DNA from: JAAOZP01 sp038848185
GTDB lineage: Archaea; Thermoproteota; EX4484-205; JAAOZP01
Direction of reading: 5' to 3'
NCBI GenBank assembly: GCA_038848185.1
Contig: JAWCNV010000034.1
Span: forward strand, 1 to 9,677
Length of the DNA: 9,677 nucleotides
The position numbers and the translations under genes were made by a program. A model generated the notes under the pieces. That model made no database searches, had not been told where the DNA came from, and was given only the letters and a program-made list of their open reading frames with translations. Shown here in pieces: positions 1 through 6,064 of the stretch; positions within the stretch are counted from its first letter, which is position 1, and each line of letters starts with the position of its first letter.

Positions 1-1
1 C

Positions 2-523
2 AGGACGACGGAGAATAGTGTGAGCTTCACTGTGCCAGAGAGCTTTGAGGAGGGCAATTATGTTCTCATGGTTAAGGCTACGGACGGGGTGAACACTGGG
101 TATGACATCATTAACCTGCAGGTCTTGAAGAGCCTCCCCGTCTACACGCTTAACGTTTCGAGTAACGTTGGCATTCAGATAGGAGGGTCGGGAACCTACG
201 AGGAATGGAGTAACGTTACGCTAACTGCTCCCCAGACCGCACCCATGGAAGGAGTTTTAGGAATACTAGGTGGAAAATACGTGTTCCAAGAATGGACTGG
301 TTTCACTAATACGCGTCAAAACACTGTCAGCATAATTGTCTCCAGTGAAGAAAAAACCTTAACGATGAGAGCAATCTACACTCAGGATTTAACCTTTGTC
401 TACATTGCTTCGGCTGTGATAGCCCTACTAGTATTGGCTTCAGCCGCATTAATTATGATTAAGCATAGAAGAAAAACGGCACCACCTTCCCCAACTTCAG
501 CATCAACTCCTCAACCTCCGTAG
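2..523 (+). CDS. C-terminal end of a surface protein with InlB B-repeat-like domain and membrane anchor (5' partial)
   Basis: The reading frame is open from the left edge, so the gene starts outside the window; the GTG at 20 is probably internal. The visible 173 residues begin with the end of a beta-sandwich, Ig/cadherin-like (VPESFEEGNYVLMVKATDG). Next, at about 46-126, comes a module with the pattern of divergent InlB B-repeats: GSGTYEEWSNVTLTAP, then YVFQEWTGF, then a beta strand ending in MRAIY. A hydrophobic helix at about 132-153 is followed by KHRRK and a proline/serine-rich tail, which places the bulk outside the cell and a short tail in the cytoplasm. This anchor layout is common in archaeal surface proteins. 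Ligand and function cannot be read from this fragment. A pyrimidine-rich stretch follows the TAG stop. The architecture is well supported, the role unknown. Confidence 0.8.
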   Translation, partial: RTTENSVSFTVPESFEEGNYVLMVKATDGVNTGYDIINLQVLKSLPVYTLNVSSNVGIQIGGSGTYEEWSNVTLTAPQTAPMEGVLGILGGKYVFQEWTGFTNTRQNTVSIIVSSEEKTLTMRAIYTQDLTFVYIASAVIALLVLASAALIMIKHRRKTAPPSPTSASTPQPP

Positions 524-532
524 ACGTAAATA

Positions 533-560
533 CCTCTTTTTCCATATTTTTCCCATTCAA
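533..560 (+). terminator. Pyrimidine-rich archaeal-type terminator region
   Basis: Just after the surface-protein stop codon the + strand has two oligo-T runs (CTTTTTCC and ATTTTTCCC) and no strong hairpin. T-tracts without a stem are the usual archaeal intrinsic termination signal. Assignment rests on position and composition only. Confidence 0.45.
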
Positions 561-604
561 CTCAACATTTGGTAAATAAAGCTACTTTTTCAGCTTTCCA
601 AGGA

Positions 605-674
605 TTTACTTACGCTTGAAAAGAGGTTTTAAGTAAAGTTTTCTAGTGAATTAGAAAGCTTTATATAAAAAGCT
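605..674. repeat. Cluster of three inverted repeats upstream of the DUF4143 ATPase
   Basis: Three perfect inverted repeats lie one after the other. TTTACTTA (605-612) pairs with TAAGTAAA (630-637). TTTCTA (640-645) pairs with TAGAAA (652-657) across 6 bp. AGCTTT (657-662) pairs with AAAGCT (669-674) across the 6-bp core of the TATA box. The last two could be regulator sites because they sit where the TATA-binding machinery must bind. AT-rich DNA makes short palindromes by chance, so function is inferred. Confidence 0.4.
659..670 (+). promoter_or_regulatory. TATA box of the DUF4143 ATPase gene
   Basis: CTTTATATAAAA is preceded by a purine-rich GAAAG that could serve as the BRE. The box is centred about 26 bp before the ATG at 690, the normal archaeal TATA-to-transcription-start distance, so the mRNA is predicted to be leaderless. 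No Shine-Dalgarno sequence precedes the ATG, which agrees. Confidence 0.75.
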
Positions 675-689
675 GTATATCATACTATC

Positions 690-2045
690 ATGGAACTTCA
701 AGAGTTAAAGCAAATAATTCTTGACCAAAAAGAGGACAAAGAAGGCGTTTTCAAGTCTGAGAGAATTATAGAAAGAGAAGGGAAGGATGTTAAGAAGTTC
801 ATTATGCACCCCAATATCCTTGCAGTCCTTGGAGCGAGGAGGTCAGGGAAATCTGTTTTCTCATACTCGCTTCTTGAGGATAAGAAGTTCGGGTACATTA
901 ATTTTGATGATGAAAGATTAGCAGATTTTGAAACCAGGGACTTCAACAAGTTGCTTCAGGCTTTTTACGAGCTTTATGGTTCTGACTTGGAATACATTGT
1001 TTTGGACGAGGTTCAAAACATTCCGAAGTGGGAACTCTTTGCTACAAGATTGAGAGAAACTAAGAAAGTTATCATAACGGGAAGCAGCTCTAAGCTTCTC
1101 TCTGGAGAGCTGGCAACACATCTTACAGGGAGACATATTGATTTCACCTTGTTTCCATTCAGCTTCAGAGAGCACTTGAAATACAGAGGTTTAGAGGTTT
1201 CGAAAGATGTTTTAATGACCAAAGAGAGGGCAAGGCTCTTCAATGAATTAAACGATTATTTAATTCTCGGGGGATTCCCCGAGAGGTTTAAGTTTGGGAG
1301 CACAATACCCAGAATAATATACTCTGATATAATTACGAAGGATATTATTTTAAGACACAGAATTAAAATGGTGGAAGAAGTTAAAAAAGTGGCAAAATAC
1401 TTGATTAGCAACTTTTCCCACGAATTCTCTTACTCCTCGTTGAAAAACATATCTAAAGTGGAGCACCTATATACGATTTCAAAATGGTTATCGTATTTCG
1501 AAGAGGCTTTTCTTTTCTTTAAATTTGAAAGATTTACTTTTAAGCTGAAGCAACAAATTCTCGCTCCAAAGAAAATTTACTGTATAGACAATGGGATAGT
1601 TTCTACAGTGGGATTCAAAACTACTGAAACCTTAGGAAGACTAATGGAAAACACGGTTTTCGTCGAGCTACTAAGGAGAAAAGCCTATTATTTTGAAGAC
1701 CAAGAAATCTATTATTGGAAAGATCATCAGCAGAATGAAGTTGATTTTATAGTAAAAGAAGGGCATGATATAAAACAACTCATACAAGTAACCTATGCCT
1801 CTGATGAAAATGATGTGAAAAAAAGAGAAATCGGATCCCTGTTAAAGGCAAGCAAGGAATTGAAGTGTAATAATCTTCTTATAATCACTTGGGATTATGA
1901 GGATAAAATAAGAATCGATAATAAAGTTATAAAGTTAGTCCCTCTTTGGAAATGGCTTCTTTTTTGGACTTCAAATAAAGTATTTCCAGATGAAGGAATG
2001 GATAATAAAATGGGACGATATTTTTTAGGAAGGTGCCCTCATTAA
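690..2045 (+). CDS. AAA family ATPase with DUF4143 nuclease-like C-terminal domain
   Basis: A 451-residue protein of the archaeal ATPase/DUF4143 family. The N-terminal P-loop domain has Walker A GARRSGKS (48-55), Walker B YIVLDE (102-107) followed by the family's VQNIPKWE, and a sensor-like IITGSSS (128-134). LILGGFPE (191-198) marks the start of the DUF4143 part. The C-terminus resembles a PD-(D/E)XK fold: E326 in VELLRR, D352 in NEVDFIV, then IQVTY (365-369). A Q replaces the usual E of ExK, so nuclease activity is doubtful. Most relatives, as I recall them, end near the PLWKWLL at 418-424; here about 27 more residues follow. The start is the ATG 26 bp after the TATA box. The second half is AT-rich (about 28% G+C over 1321-1380, counted by hand), unlike the neighbouring zinc-ribbon genes, which hints at transfer. 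The cellular role of these ATPases is poorly defined; proposals include mobile-element or toxin-like functions. Confidence 0.9.
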   Translation: MELQELKQIILDQKEDKEGVFKSERIIEREGKDVKKFIMHPNILAVLGARRSGKSVFSYSLLEDKKFGYINFDDERLADFETRDFNKLLQAFYELYGSDLEYIVLDEVQNIPKWELFATRLRETKKVIITGSSSKLLSGELATHLTGRHIDFTLFPFSFREHLKYRGLEVSKDVLMTKERARLFNELNDYLILGGFPERFKFGSTIPRIIYSDIITKDIILRHRIKMVEEVKKVAKYLISNFSHEFSYSSLKNISKVEHLYTISKWLSYFEEAFLFFKFERFTFKLKQQILAPKKIYCIDNGIVSTVGFKTTETLGRLMENTVFVELLRRKAYYFEDQEIYYWKDHQQNEVDFIVKEGHDIKQLIQVTYASDENDVKKREIGSLLKASKELKCNNLLIITWDYEDKIRIDNKVIKLVPLWKWLLFWTSNKVFPDEGMDNKMGRYFLGRCPH

Positions 2046-2063
2046 TGAAACTATCTAGTAAAG

Positions 2064-2072
2064 TTAATATTA
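2064..2072 (+). promoter_or_regulatory. TATA-like box of the YjbQ gene
   Basis: TTAATATTA, preceded by AAAG, is centred about 26 bp before the ATG at 2094. No Shine-Dalgarno sequence is visible, so a leaderless transcript is predicted. The box lies just after the stop codon of the ATPase gene and gives the YjbQ gene its own promoter. Confidence 0.55.
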
Positions 2073-2093
2073 TCTGAAAAATCTAGTGTTGGC

Positions 2094-2494
2094 ATGAGTC
2101 ATGACATAATAGAGATTCCCACTAAATCTAGGCAACAGCTAATAGAGATAACTCCTATGATTGAGGAACGCGTTAAGAAGAGTGGGATTAGAAACGGGGT
2201 CTGCTTCATCTATGTTCCGCATACAACTGCCGGAATAACCGTAAACGAGAATGCTGATCCGAGTGTAGTCAGAGATATCCTTCACGCCTTAGACGGTTTA
2301 ATACCTGTTGATGATGATTACATCATTTGGAGAGTAATGCTCACGCCCATGTGAAGGCGAGCATAATTGGACACAACGCAATCCTGCTCGTAGAGAATGG
2401 TAAACTCGTGTTAGGAACTTGGCAGGGTGTTTTCCTATGCGAATTCGACGGCCCTAGGAAACGGAAAGTTTTAGTGAAGATGATGGGCAAATAA
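2094..2494 (+). pseudogene. YjbQ/UPF0047 family protein, interrupted by a -1 frameshift
   Basis: The YjbQ (UPF0047) family is a small conserved protein of about 130-140 residues; E. coli YjbQ has weak thiamine-phosphate synthase activity, but the physiological role is unsettled. The first frame (ATG 2094) carries the signature PHTTAGITVNENADPSV and runs to VDDDY, then turns to nonsense and stops at TGA 2352-2354. From about 2321 the frame one base back reads HHLESNAHAHVKASIIG, then NGKLVLGTWQGVF and CEFDGPRKRKV, ending at TAA 2492-2494. These are the conserved second-half motifs, including the His-rich NAHAHVK. Joined, the two parts give 133 residues, a normal length. The break lies at 2319-2336; the downstream frame has its own stop at 2315-2317, so reading must switch after that. 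No clear slippery heptamer is present. The cause may be a real one-base loss (recent, since both halves are intact) or a sequencing error. Confidence 0.88.
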
Positions 2495-2640
2495 AAATAC
2501 GTAATTAAGCCTAAGCCTTTTAAGATCACAACGTGTTAACCTCATGGTTTCAGCATGCGGGTAGCGACTAGTGTTCTAAGAGCAGGTCGGCGATTGGAAG
2601 TCTTAGGACCCTAGGTATCCCTATTAGAGAGCTTACTACT
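2495..2640. other. Intergenic stretch with promoter-like box and broken short frames
   Basis: A TATA-like CTTTTAAG (about 2516-2523) lies 24 bp before an ATG at 2544 that opens only a six-codon frame. A second ATG at 2555 gives 19 residues (MRVATSVLRAGRRLEVLGP) ending at TAG 2612-2614. A third frame, 2572-2699, reads SLRTLGIPIRELTTSQ and runs antisense into the B1 gene. The text is protein-like across frames, which may mean a decayed gene behind a surviving promoter, but I recognise no family. Chance is not excluded. Confidence 0.25.
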
Positions 2641-3573
2641 TCACAAGCGTTCTATGCTCCAACTCACTTGAGCAGGAGATTCAGAAACCTTATCCTTTAG
2701 GGCTCTAAGAAATGGAAGGGAAAAAATAATCGATGTCATTAAGCTGTTCATTAGGCTGAACGGAATTAGGATTAACGGAGACCATATTGTAGCAAATAAT
2801 CCGGAGATTAATCCGGAGATTAAACCTACTGCGATGATGAGTTTGATGACGTTTAGCATGGTTCTCCTCTCGACAGGAGGTCGAGGATACTCTATGAAGA
2901 GGACACTGTTTTTAGATGCGTCGAGGAGAACTCTGTAAGTCTTTTCTTTATATGTGTAATTCATGAGCCGGAAAGGATAGTGGACTAGACCAAGGTATTC
3001 GACCTCAACCTTTTCAACACTTCCAGACGAGAACATCGCAGCAGCCCTCGCCCGCTCCCGTATGGAATTATATGCAGTTTTGTAAGCTTCTTTGTAGCTC
3101 ACCCCAGGCAGGTATAAACTGCTTTTCTGAGCCTGGTTAGGGTTGAAGAAGCTCTTCCCCCTCACTGAGAATGAGAGTTTTTTAGCAAAGCGGTCTAGCC
3201 AAGTTCCGGTACGGGCGGCGAGTATAGACATATTCTTCAGTTTCAGGTAGCTCATGTACCTACCTTGGTAGGAGTGTGAAAAGTAGGCTTTGCATCTGAA
3301 AACATGGTATGGAATATAATAGAGTTCAGCCCTGAGAAGATTGGCCTTAGCGTTGAAATCGTCTGGAACACCATACTTCCTCAATATGAAGTTCATCACT
3401 TTACGCCAGGCTGACGGGCTGTCTACGCATGATGGGAACATGTAGTATTCCAATTTCTTACCTGTCGAGACTTCGAAAGCATGGCCGCAGTAGGGACAGA
3501 CAACTATTGAAGCCCCTTGGGGAGCAGTTATGGCGGCGTTACAGTTTAAGCAGGCCAGTGTCCTAAGACTCAT
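2641..3573 (-). CDS. Zinc-ribbon membrane protein, B-type, downstream copy (B1)
   Basis: A 310-residue protein if it starts at the ATG at 3573; a GTG at 3579 would add two residues. The ATG is preferred because a GGAGGG/GGTGG stretch precedes it and the same ATG is the coupled start in the paralogue at 5087-6064. The N-terminus is a zinc ribbon (C8, C11, C26, C29: CLNC...CPYCGH). A cytoplasmic beta-rich region follows, with YYIPYHVF and later LVHYPFRLMNYTYKEKTYRV. Two membrane helices lie at about 240-290, then a short polar tail. The stop of A1 lies 6 bp upstream, so the two are coupled. It is similar along its length to the paralogue at 5087-6064. A 12-bp tandem duplication (2798-2821) repeats LISG inside the first helix. 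I do not recognise a named family; the layout recalls B. subtilis YdjG (zinc ribbons plus membrane helices), an analogy only. Confidence 0.85.
   Translation of the reverse strand: MSLRTLACLNCNAAITAPQGASIVVCPYCGHAFEVSTGKKLEYYMFPSCVDSPSAWRKVMNFILRKYGVPDDFNAKANLLRAELYYIPYHVFRCKAYFSHSYQGRYMSYLKLKNMSILAARTGTWLDRFAKKLSFSVRGKSFFNPNQAQKSSLYLPGVSYKEAYKTAYNSIRERARAAAMFSSGSVEKVEVEYLGLVHYPFRLMNYTYKEKTYRVLLDASKNSVLFIEYPRPPVERRTMLNVIKLIIAVGLISGLISGLFATIWSPLILIPFSLMNSLMTSIIFSLPFLRALKDKVSESPAQVSWSIERL
2798..2821 (-). repeat. 12-bp perfect tandem duplication inside the B1 membrane helix
   Basis: AATCCGGAGATT occurs twice head to tail (2798-2809 and 2810-2821). On the coding strand it gives LISG-LISG. The paralogue has a single VSG at the matching place (VGLVSGLLASF), so the extra four residues are best read as a recent in-frame duplication that lengthens the helix by about one turn. 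Confidence 0.8.
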
Positions 3574-3579
3574 TTCCAC

Positions 3580-4572
3580 CTACCCTCCCTCACATTTATC
3601 ACGATACTTTTTCGCTAAAAAAATGCCGACAAATAGAGGAAGAAAGTATGAAAGAATATATATTGTAAAGCCTAGAATAAAGAGGCCTTCGTCTGTAGGG
3701 TGCCCCACGAGAAATAATGGCATGTATGAAAATGTGTTTATTATCAATGCCAAGATGATACCTACTAAAGGATAGGGAATTCTTTGACCTGTGAATGCTG
3801 GCTTTGAAACCCTCAGGAATTGCAAGTTATAGCCTGAGATACTGACCCGGTACATTTCACCCCTATACTTGTAGACTAGTATCCATAAGGGTGCTAGCAG
3901 TATTCGGAAAGAAACAACATGCGTAGCGAATATGCAAAAATAGTTTAACTCGCTCAGACGATATAATAAGCGTATGTCATCTCTAATTTGGTGTTCAACA
4001 ATGTCCTTAAGCTCATCCTCTGCCTCTTGAGGCAGAAGCTCAATGTTCAACACCGGTAGCCCAATCTTTTTCCACTCTACTGATGCTAGAGGCTGCGGAT
4101 CATTAACCGACTTAGCCTGGTTAATCAACTCCTGTAAACCGTATTCGGCGGCTTCCCTTTTTGCTTCAACAGCAAGCCTTAGAGGAATTGAGAATACTCC
4201 GCTCTTATGATAAATTATTTTATATCTTCTTTCGGTACCTCCCCATCCGCCTTCGACTGAAACATTGCAGAGGATAATTGGAACATAGAAGCCTTGCGCT
4301 TCAACAAGCTCAATCTCGCCGTAAGCTCTACCCATATCCGGGTCATGCTTCATCCCGTTCCAGAACGCGTTGACCACTTCATCCCTCGTGTGCGTCAGCA
4401 TTATGAATACATCAAACCTTTCCTCTGAAAACCAGTTGATTGTTCCGCAGTATTCGCATACGCATGCTATTGTTTCAGGAGTATAGTTTAGCGGCTTACT
4501 GCAGTTAGAGCATTTGAATACCTTTTCAGACTCTGTTTCAGTCAACTCCTCTTCCTTGAAACAGTTTAGCAT
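3580..4572 (-). CDS. Zinc-ribbon membrane protein, A-type, downstream copy (A1)
   Basis: A 330-residue protein from the ATG at 4572. The zinc ribbon is C21, C24, C39, C42 (CSNC...CEYC), with an extra C37. The middle has FYVPIILCNVSV (95-106) and a helical charged part rich in E and K. The pre-membrane motif APLWILVYKYRGEMY is at 227-241, followed by two helices at about 266-290 and 296-320 and a basic end. N-terminal cytoplasmic zinc ribbon with C-terminal anchor is the likely topology. The alternative start is the TTG at 4545: it aligns with the TTG start of the paralogue (both read TTGACTGA), and the TATA-like box at 4588-4595 is only about 20 bp from ATG 4572, putting transcription start near 4566. 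A purine-rich AAGGAAGAGGAG precedes the TTG. The gene is followed after 6 bp by the B1 start. Biochemical function is unknown. Confidence 0.85.
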   Translation of the reverse strand: MLNCFKEEELTETESEKVFKCSNCSKPLNYTPETIACVCEYCGTINWFSEERFDVFIMLTHTRDEVVNAFWNGMKHDPDMGRAYGEIELVEAQGFYVPIILCNVSVEGGWGGTERRYKIIYHKSGVFSIPLRLAVEAKREAAEYGLQELINQAKSVNDPQPLASVEWKKIGLPVLNIELLPQEAEDELKDIVEHQIRDDIRLLYRLSELNYFCIFATHVVSFRILLAPLWILVYKYRGEMYRVSISGYNLQFLRVSKPAFTGQRIPYPLVGIILALIINTFSYMPLFLVGHPTDEGLFILGFTIYILSYFLPLFVGIFLAKKYRDKCEGG

Positions 4573-4587
4573 ATTCTAAAGCACTAG

Positions 4588-4595
4588 TTTAAAAA
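4588..4595 (-). promoter_or_regulatory. TATA-like box upstream of the A1-B1 pair
   Basis: On the - strand this reads TTTTTAAA. It lies in the 29 bp between the truncated flavodoxin stop and the A1 ATG, so A1-B1 may have its own promoter. The distance to ATG 4572 is about 20 bp and to TTG 4545 about 47 bp, which favours a short leader and the TTG start. Confidence 0.45.
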
Positions 4596-4601
4596 CTTAT
4601 C

Positions 4602-4934
4602 TTAGAGATAGGGACAGAATGGAATTATCGTCTTTCCTGAAAGATCGTATTGAGATAGGAAAGACGCAACCGGTGGAGCGAGTGAGCCCCACCAGTTAGG
4701 AGATCCAATGAAGATTATTTCGTAGTGTTCAATGTTGTCGATTTTCGTCTTCAAAGGAGGCTTATACCCTGATTGGATCTCCCTTTTAGCTTGCTCTACT
4801 GTTGCATTGTAAGATTGGGGGTATGGGTTTACAGGTTCCAGCTCAACGATATCGCCACTCACTAACTTATGAATAATCCTTGCTATTCTACGTGTGTTAC
4901 CGGACCAACTATAATATACAATAAGGGTTTTCAT
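4602..4934 (-). pseudogene. Flavodoxin family protein, C-terminally truncated
   Basis: The first 110 residues of a flavodoxin are intact. The FMN phosphate-binding loop YYSWSGNTRRIA follows the first beta strand. PVNPYPQSY and GYKPPL are typical of the single-domain flavodoxin group, and IFIGSPNWWGSLAPPVASFL carries the loop near the isoalloxazine ring. After SGKTIIPFC, where the family continues with a glycine-rich THGG-type loop, last strand and last helix (roughly 50 residues), the frame reads PYL and stops at TAA. No rest of the gene is visible in any frame before A1, which starts 30 bp on. Loss of the third binding segment and last strand should abolish folding, so I call it a remnant. 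The ATG at 4934 is preferred over the TTG at 4940 because GAGGGTGAT sits just upstream. It may have been cut by the rearrangement that duplicated the A/B module. Confidence 0.8.
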
Positions 4935-4990
4935 ACCCAATCACCCTCAGCGAATAAATGCTTCTTAGCCTTCAAAGCCTTCTGAGACAT
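4931..4990 (-). CDS. Possible 19-residue leader ORF coupled to the flavodoxin
   Basis: An ATG at 4990 opens a frame (MSQKALKAKKHLFAEGDWV) whose TGA overlaps the flavodoxin ATG as ATGA, the overlap seen at true coupled genes in this window. It is basic and short, with an in-frame TAG shortly upstream. It could be a leader peptide, the remnant of a truncated gene, or chance. No family is recognised. Confidence 0.25.
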   Translation of the reverse strand: MSQKALKAKKHLFAEGDWV

Positions 4991-5012
4991 CGATCCCTAA
5001 TGGTTTATTCGC
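4950..5012. repeat. 9-bp inverted repeat flanking the short leader ORF
   Basis: GCGAATAAA (4950-4958) is matched by its perfect complement TTTATTCGC (5004-5012) across 45 bp. The arms flank the start of the short leader frame. It could be a regulator site, a rearrangement scar or chance. Confidence 0.35.
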
Positions 5013-5033
5013 ATCGTCCTTTAATGCTTTTCC

Positions 5034-5066
5034 CTTAAAACACATTTTTAAGACTCATTACAATGA
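5034..5066 (-). terminator. Two small hairpins after the B2 gene
   Basis: CTTAAAA (5034-5040) and TTTTAAG (5046-5052) form a 7-bp stem with a 5-nt loop; TCATT (5055-5059) and AATGA (5062-5066) form a second, 5-bp stem. They lie 20-50 bp after the B2 stop on the - strand and include T-runs, which suits the end of the three-gene operon. Position and sequence are the only support. Confidence 0.35.
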
Positions 5067-5086
5067 ATCATCTTTAAAATTCTAAG

Positions 5087-6064
5087 CTATTCTAGGACTG
5101 GAAGCCTAAAGCCCGTTATCGAAGTCAGAGCCCCTATTGCACTCCATGCTTCTGAGCTTAATCTGTGTTGAGCAGGGGTCTCCGAACCCTTGTCTTTCAA
5201 AGACAATGCTTTGGTGAGTAGAGGTGATGAGACTATGATCGCCGAGAGAAGCCCGCTTAAGATTCCGATTGGAGAAATGAATGATGCCAATAGCCCTGAC
5301 ACTAAGCCTACAATAATCATAATCGCAGCTGCTGTTAGCATTGTTGTCCGCGATTTCGTGCTTAAGGGATACTCTACGAAAATAACCCTTCCTCCTGAAG
5401 CATCCATGAGTACCTTATAGGTCTTGCCCTTGTAAGTATACTCCATGAGCCAGAGGGGATAGTGGACTAGCCCAAGATAGTTCACTTCAGCCTTATCGAC
5501 GCCCTTTGACCCGCTGCAGCTCTTACGTGCTTCAGACATCGCCTGGTTAACTATGAAATGGTAAGCCATATTGTATGCTTGACGATAGTCTAGCGTTGGA
5601 AGGTAAAACCTGCTCTTCTGAGCCTGACTAGGATTGAAGAAGCTCCTGCCCCTTACGGAGAAGGATAGTGTTTCTGCGAAACCGTCTAACCACGTTCCTG
5701 TTCGTGTAGCAAGTATCGACATGTTCCTAACCTCTAGGTAGCTTGCTTGATTACCATGGTAGGAGCATGAGGAGTATGCTTTGCAACTGAAAACGTGGTA
5801 GGGGATGTTGTAGAGCTCAGCCCTGCTAAGGTTTGCTTCAGTGTTGAAGTCCTCGGGAACACCGTATCTGCGGAGGATGAACTGGATAGCTTTACGCCAT
5901 GCTGAAGCACTGTCAACATAGGCTGGGAACATGAAGTATTCCCATTTCTTCCCTGTTGAAACTTCGAAAGTATGGCCGCAGTACGGGCAGACCACTATAG
6001 ATGCTGCTTGGGGAGCGGTTATGGTTGCATTACAATTGATGCATGTTAATTGTCTGAGGCTCAT
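5087..6064 (-). CDS. Zinc-ribbon membrane protein, B-type, upstream copy (B2)
   Basis: A 325-residue paralogue of the protein at 2641-3573. The start is ATG 6064, overlapping the A2 stop as ATGA (6061-6064); a GTG at 6070 would add two residues. The zinc ribbon is C8, C11, C26, C29 (CINC...CPYCGH), nearly identical to B1 in the first 40 residues. The middle has YNIPYHVFSCKAY, then FNPSQAQKSRFYLP, shared almost word for word with B1, then LVHYPLWLMEYTYKGKTYKV before the membrane. Two hydrophobic helices lie at about 240-290. The C-terminal tail is longer than in B1: after SETPAQ it adds about 25 residues instead of about 8. It is last in a compact operon with A2 and the four-helix protein. Probable role: membrane-anchored partner of A2; the reaction or ligand is unknown. 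Confidence 0.85.
   Translation of the reverse strand: MSLRQLTCINCNATITAPQAASIVVCPYCGHTFEVSTGKKWEYFMFPAYVDSASAWRKAIQFILRRYGVPEDFNTEANLSRAELYNIPYHVFSCKAYSSCSYHGNQASYLEVRNMSILATRTGTWLDGFAETLSFSVRGRSFFNPSQAQKSRFYLPTLDYRQAYNMAYHFIVNQAMSEARKSCSGSKGVDKAEVNYLGLVHYPLWLMEYTYKGKTYKVLMDASGGRVIFVEYPLSTKSRTTMLTAAAIMIIVGLVSGLLASFISPIGILSGLLSAIIVSSPLLTKALSLKDKGSETPAQHRLSSEAWSAIGALTSITGFRLPVLE

Noticed and set aside
698..1243. Three - strand reading frames of 76-85 codons inside the first ATPase gene
   Set aside because: They lie antisense to a gene with clear Walker motifs and have no promoter or family resemblance.
2315..2336. Programmed -1 frameshift in YjbQ
   Set aside because: No X-XXY-YYZ heptamer or strong downstream stem is seen, and the family is not known for recoding; mutation or read error is simpler.
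2341..2529. - strand 62-codon frame over the second half of YjbQ
   Set aside because: The + strand there encodes the conserved NAHAHVK and GTWQG motifs in another frame; this is a shadow of them.
3530..3775. + strand 81-codon frame over the A1/B1 junction
   Set aside because: It is antisense to the zinc-ribbon N-terminus of B1 and the membrane end of A1, and its text reads as a shadow.
5223..5240. GTGATGA resembling a C/D-box RNA C box
   Set aside because: It lies inside the B2 coding region, and no matching C', D' and D boxes at proper spacing were found.
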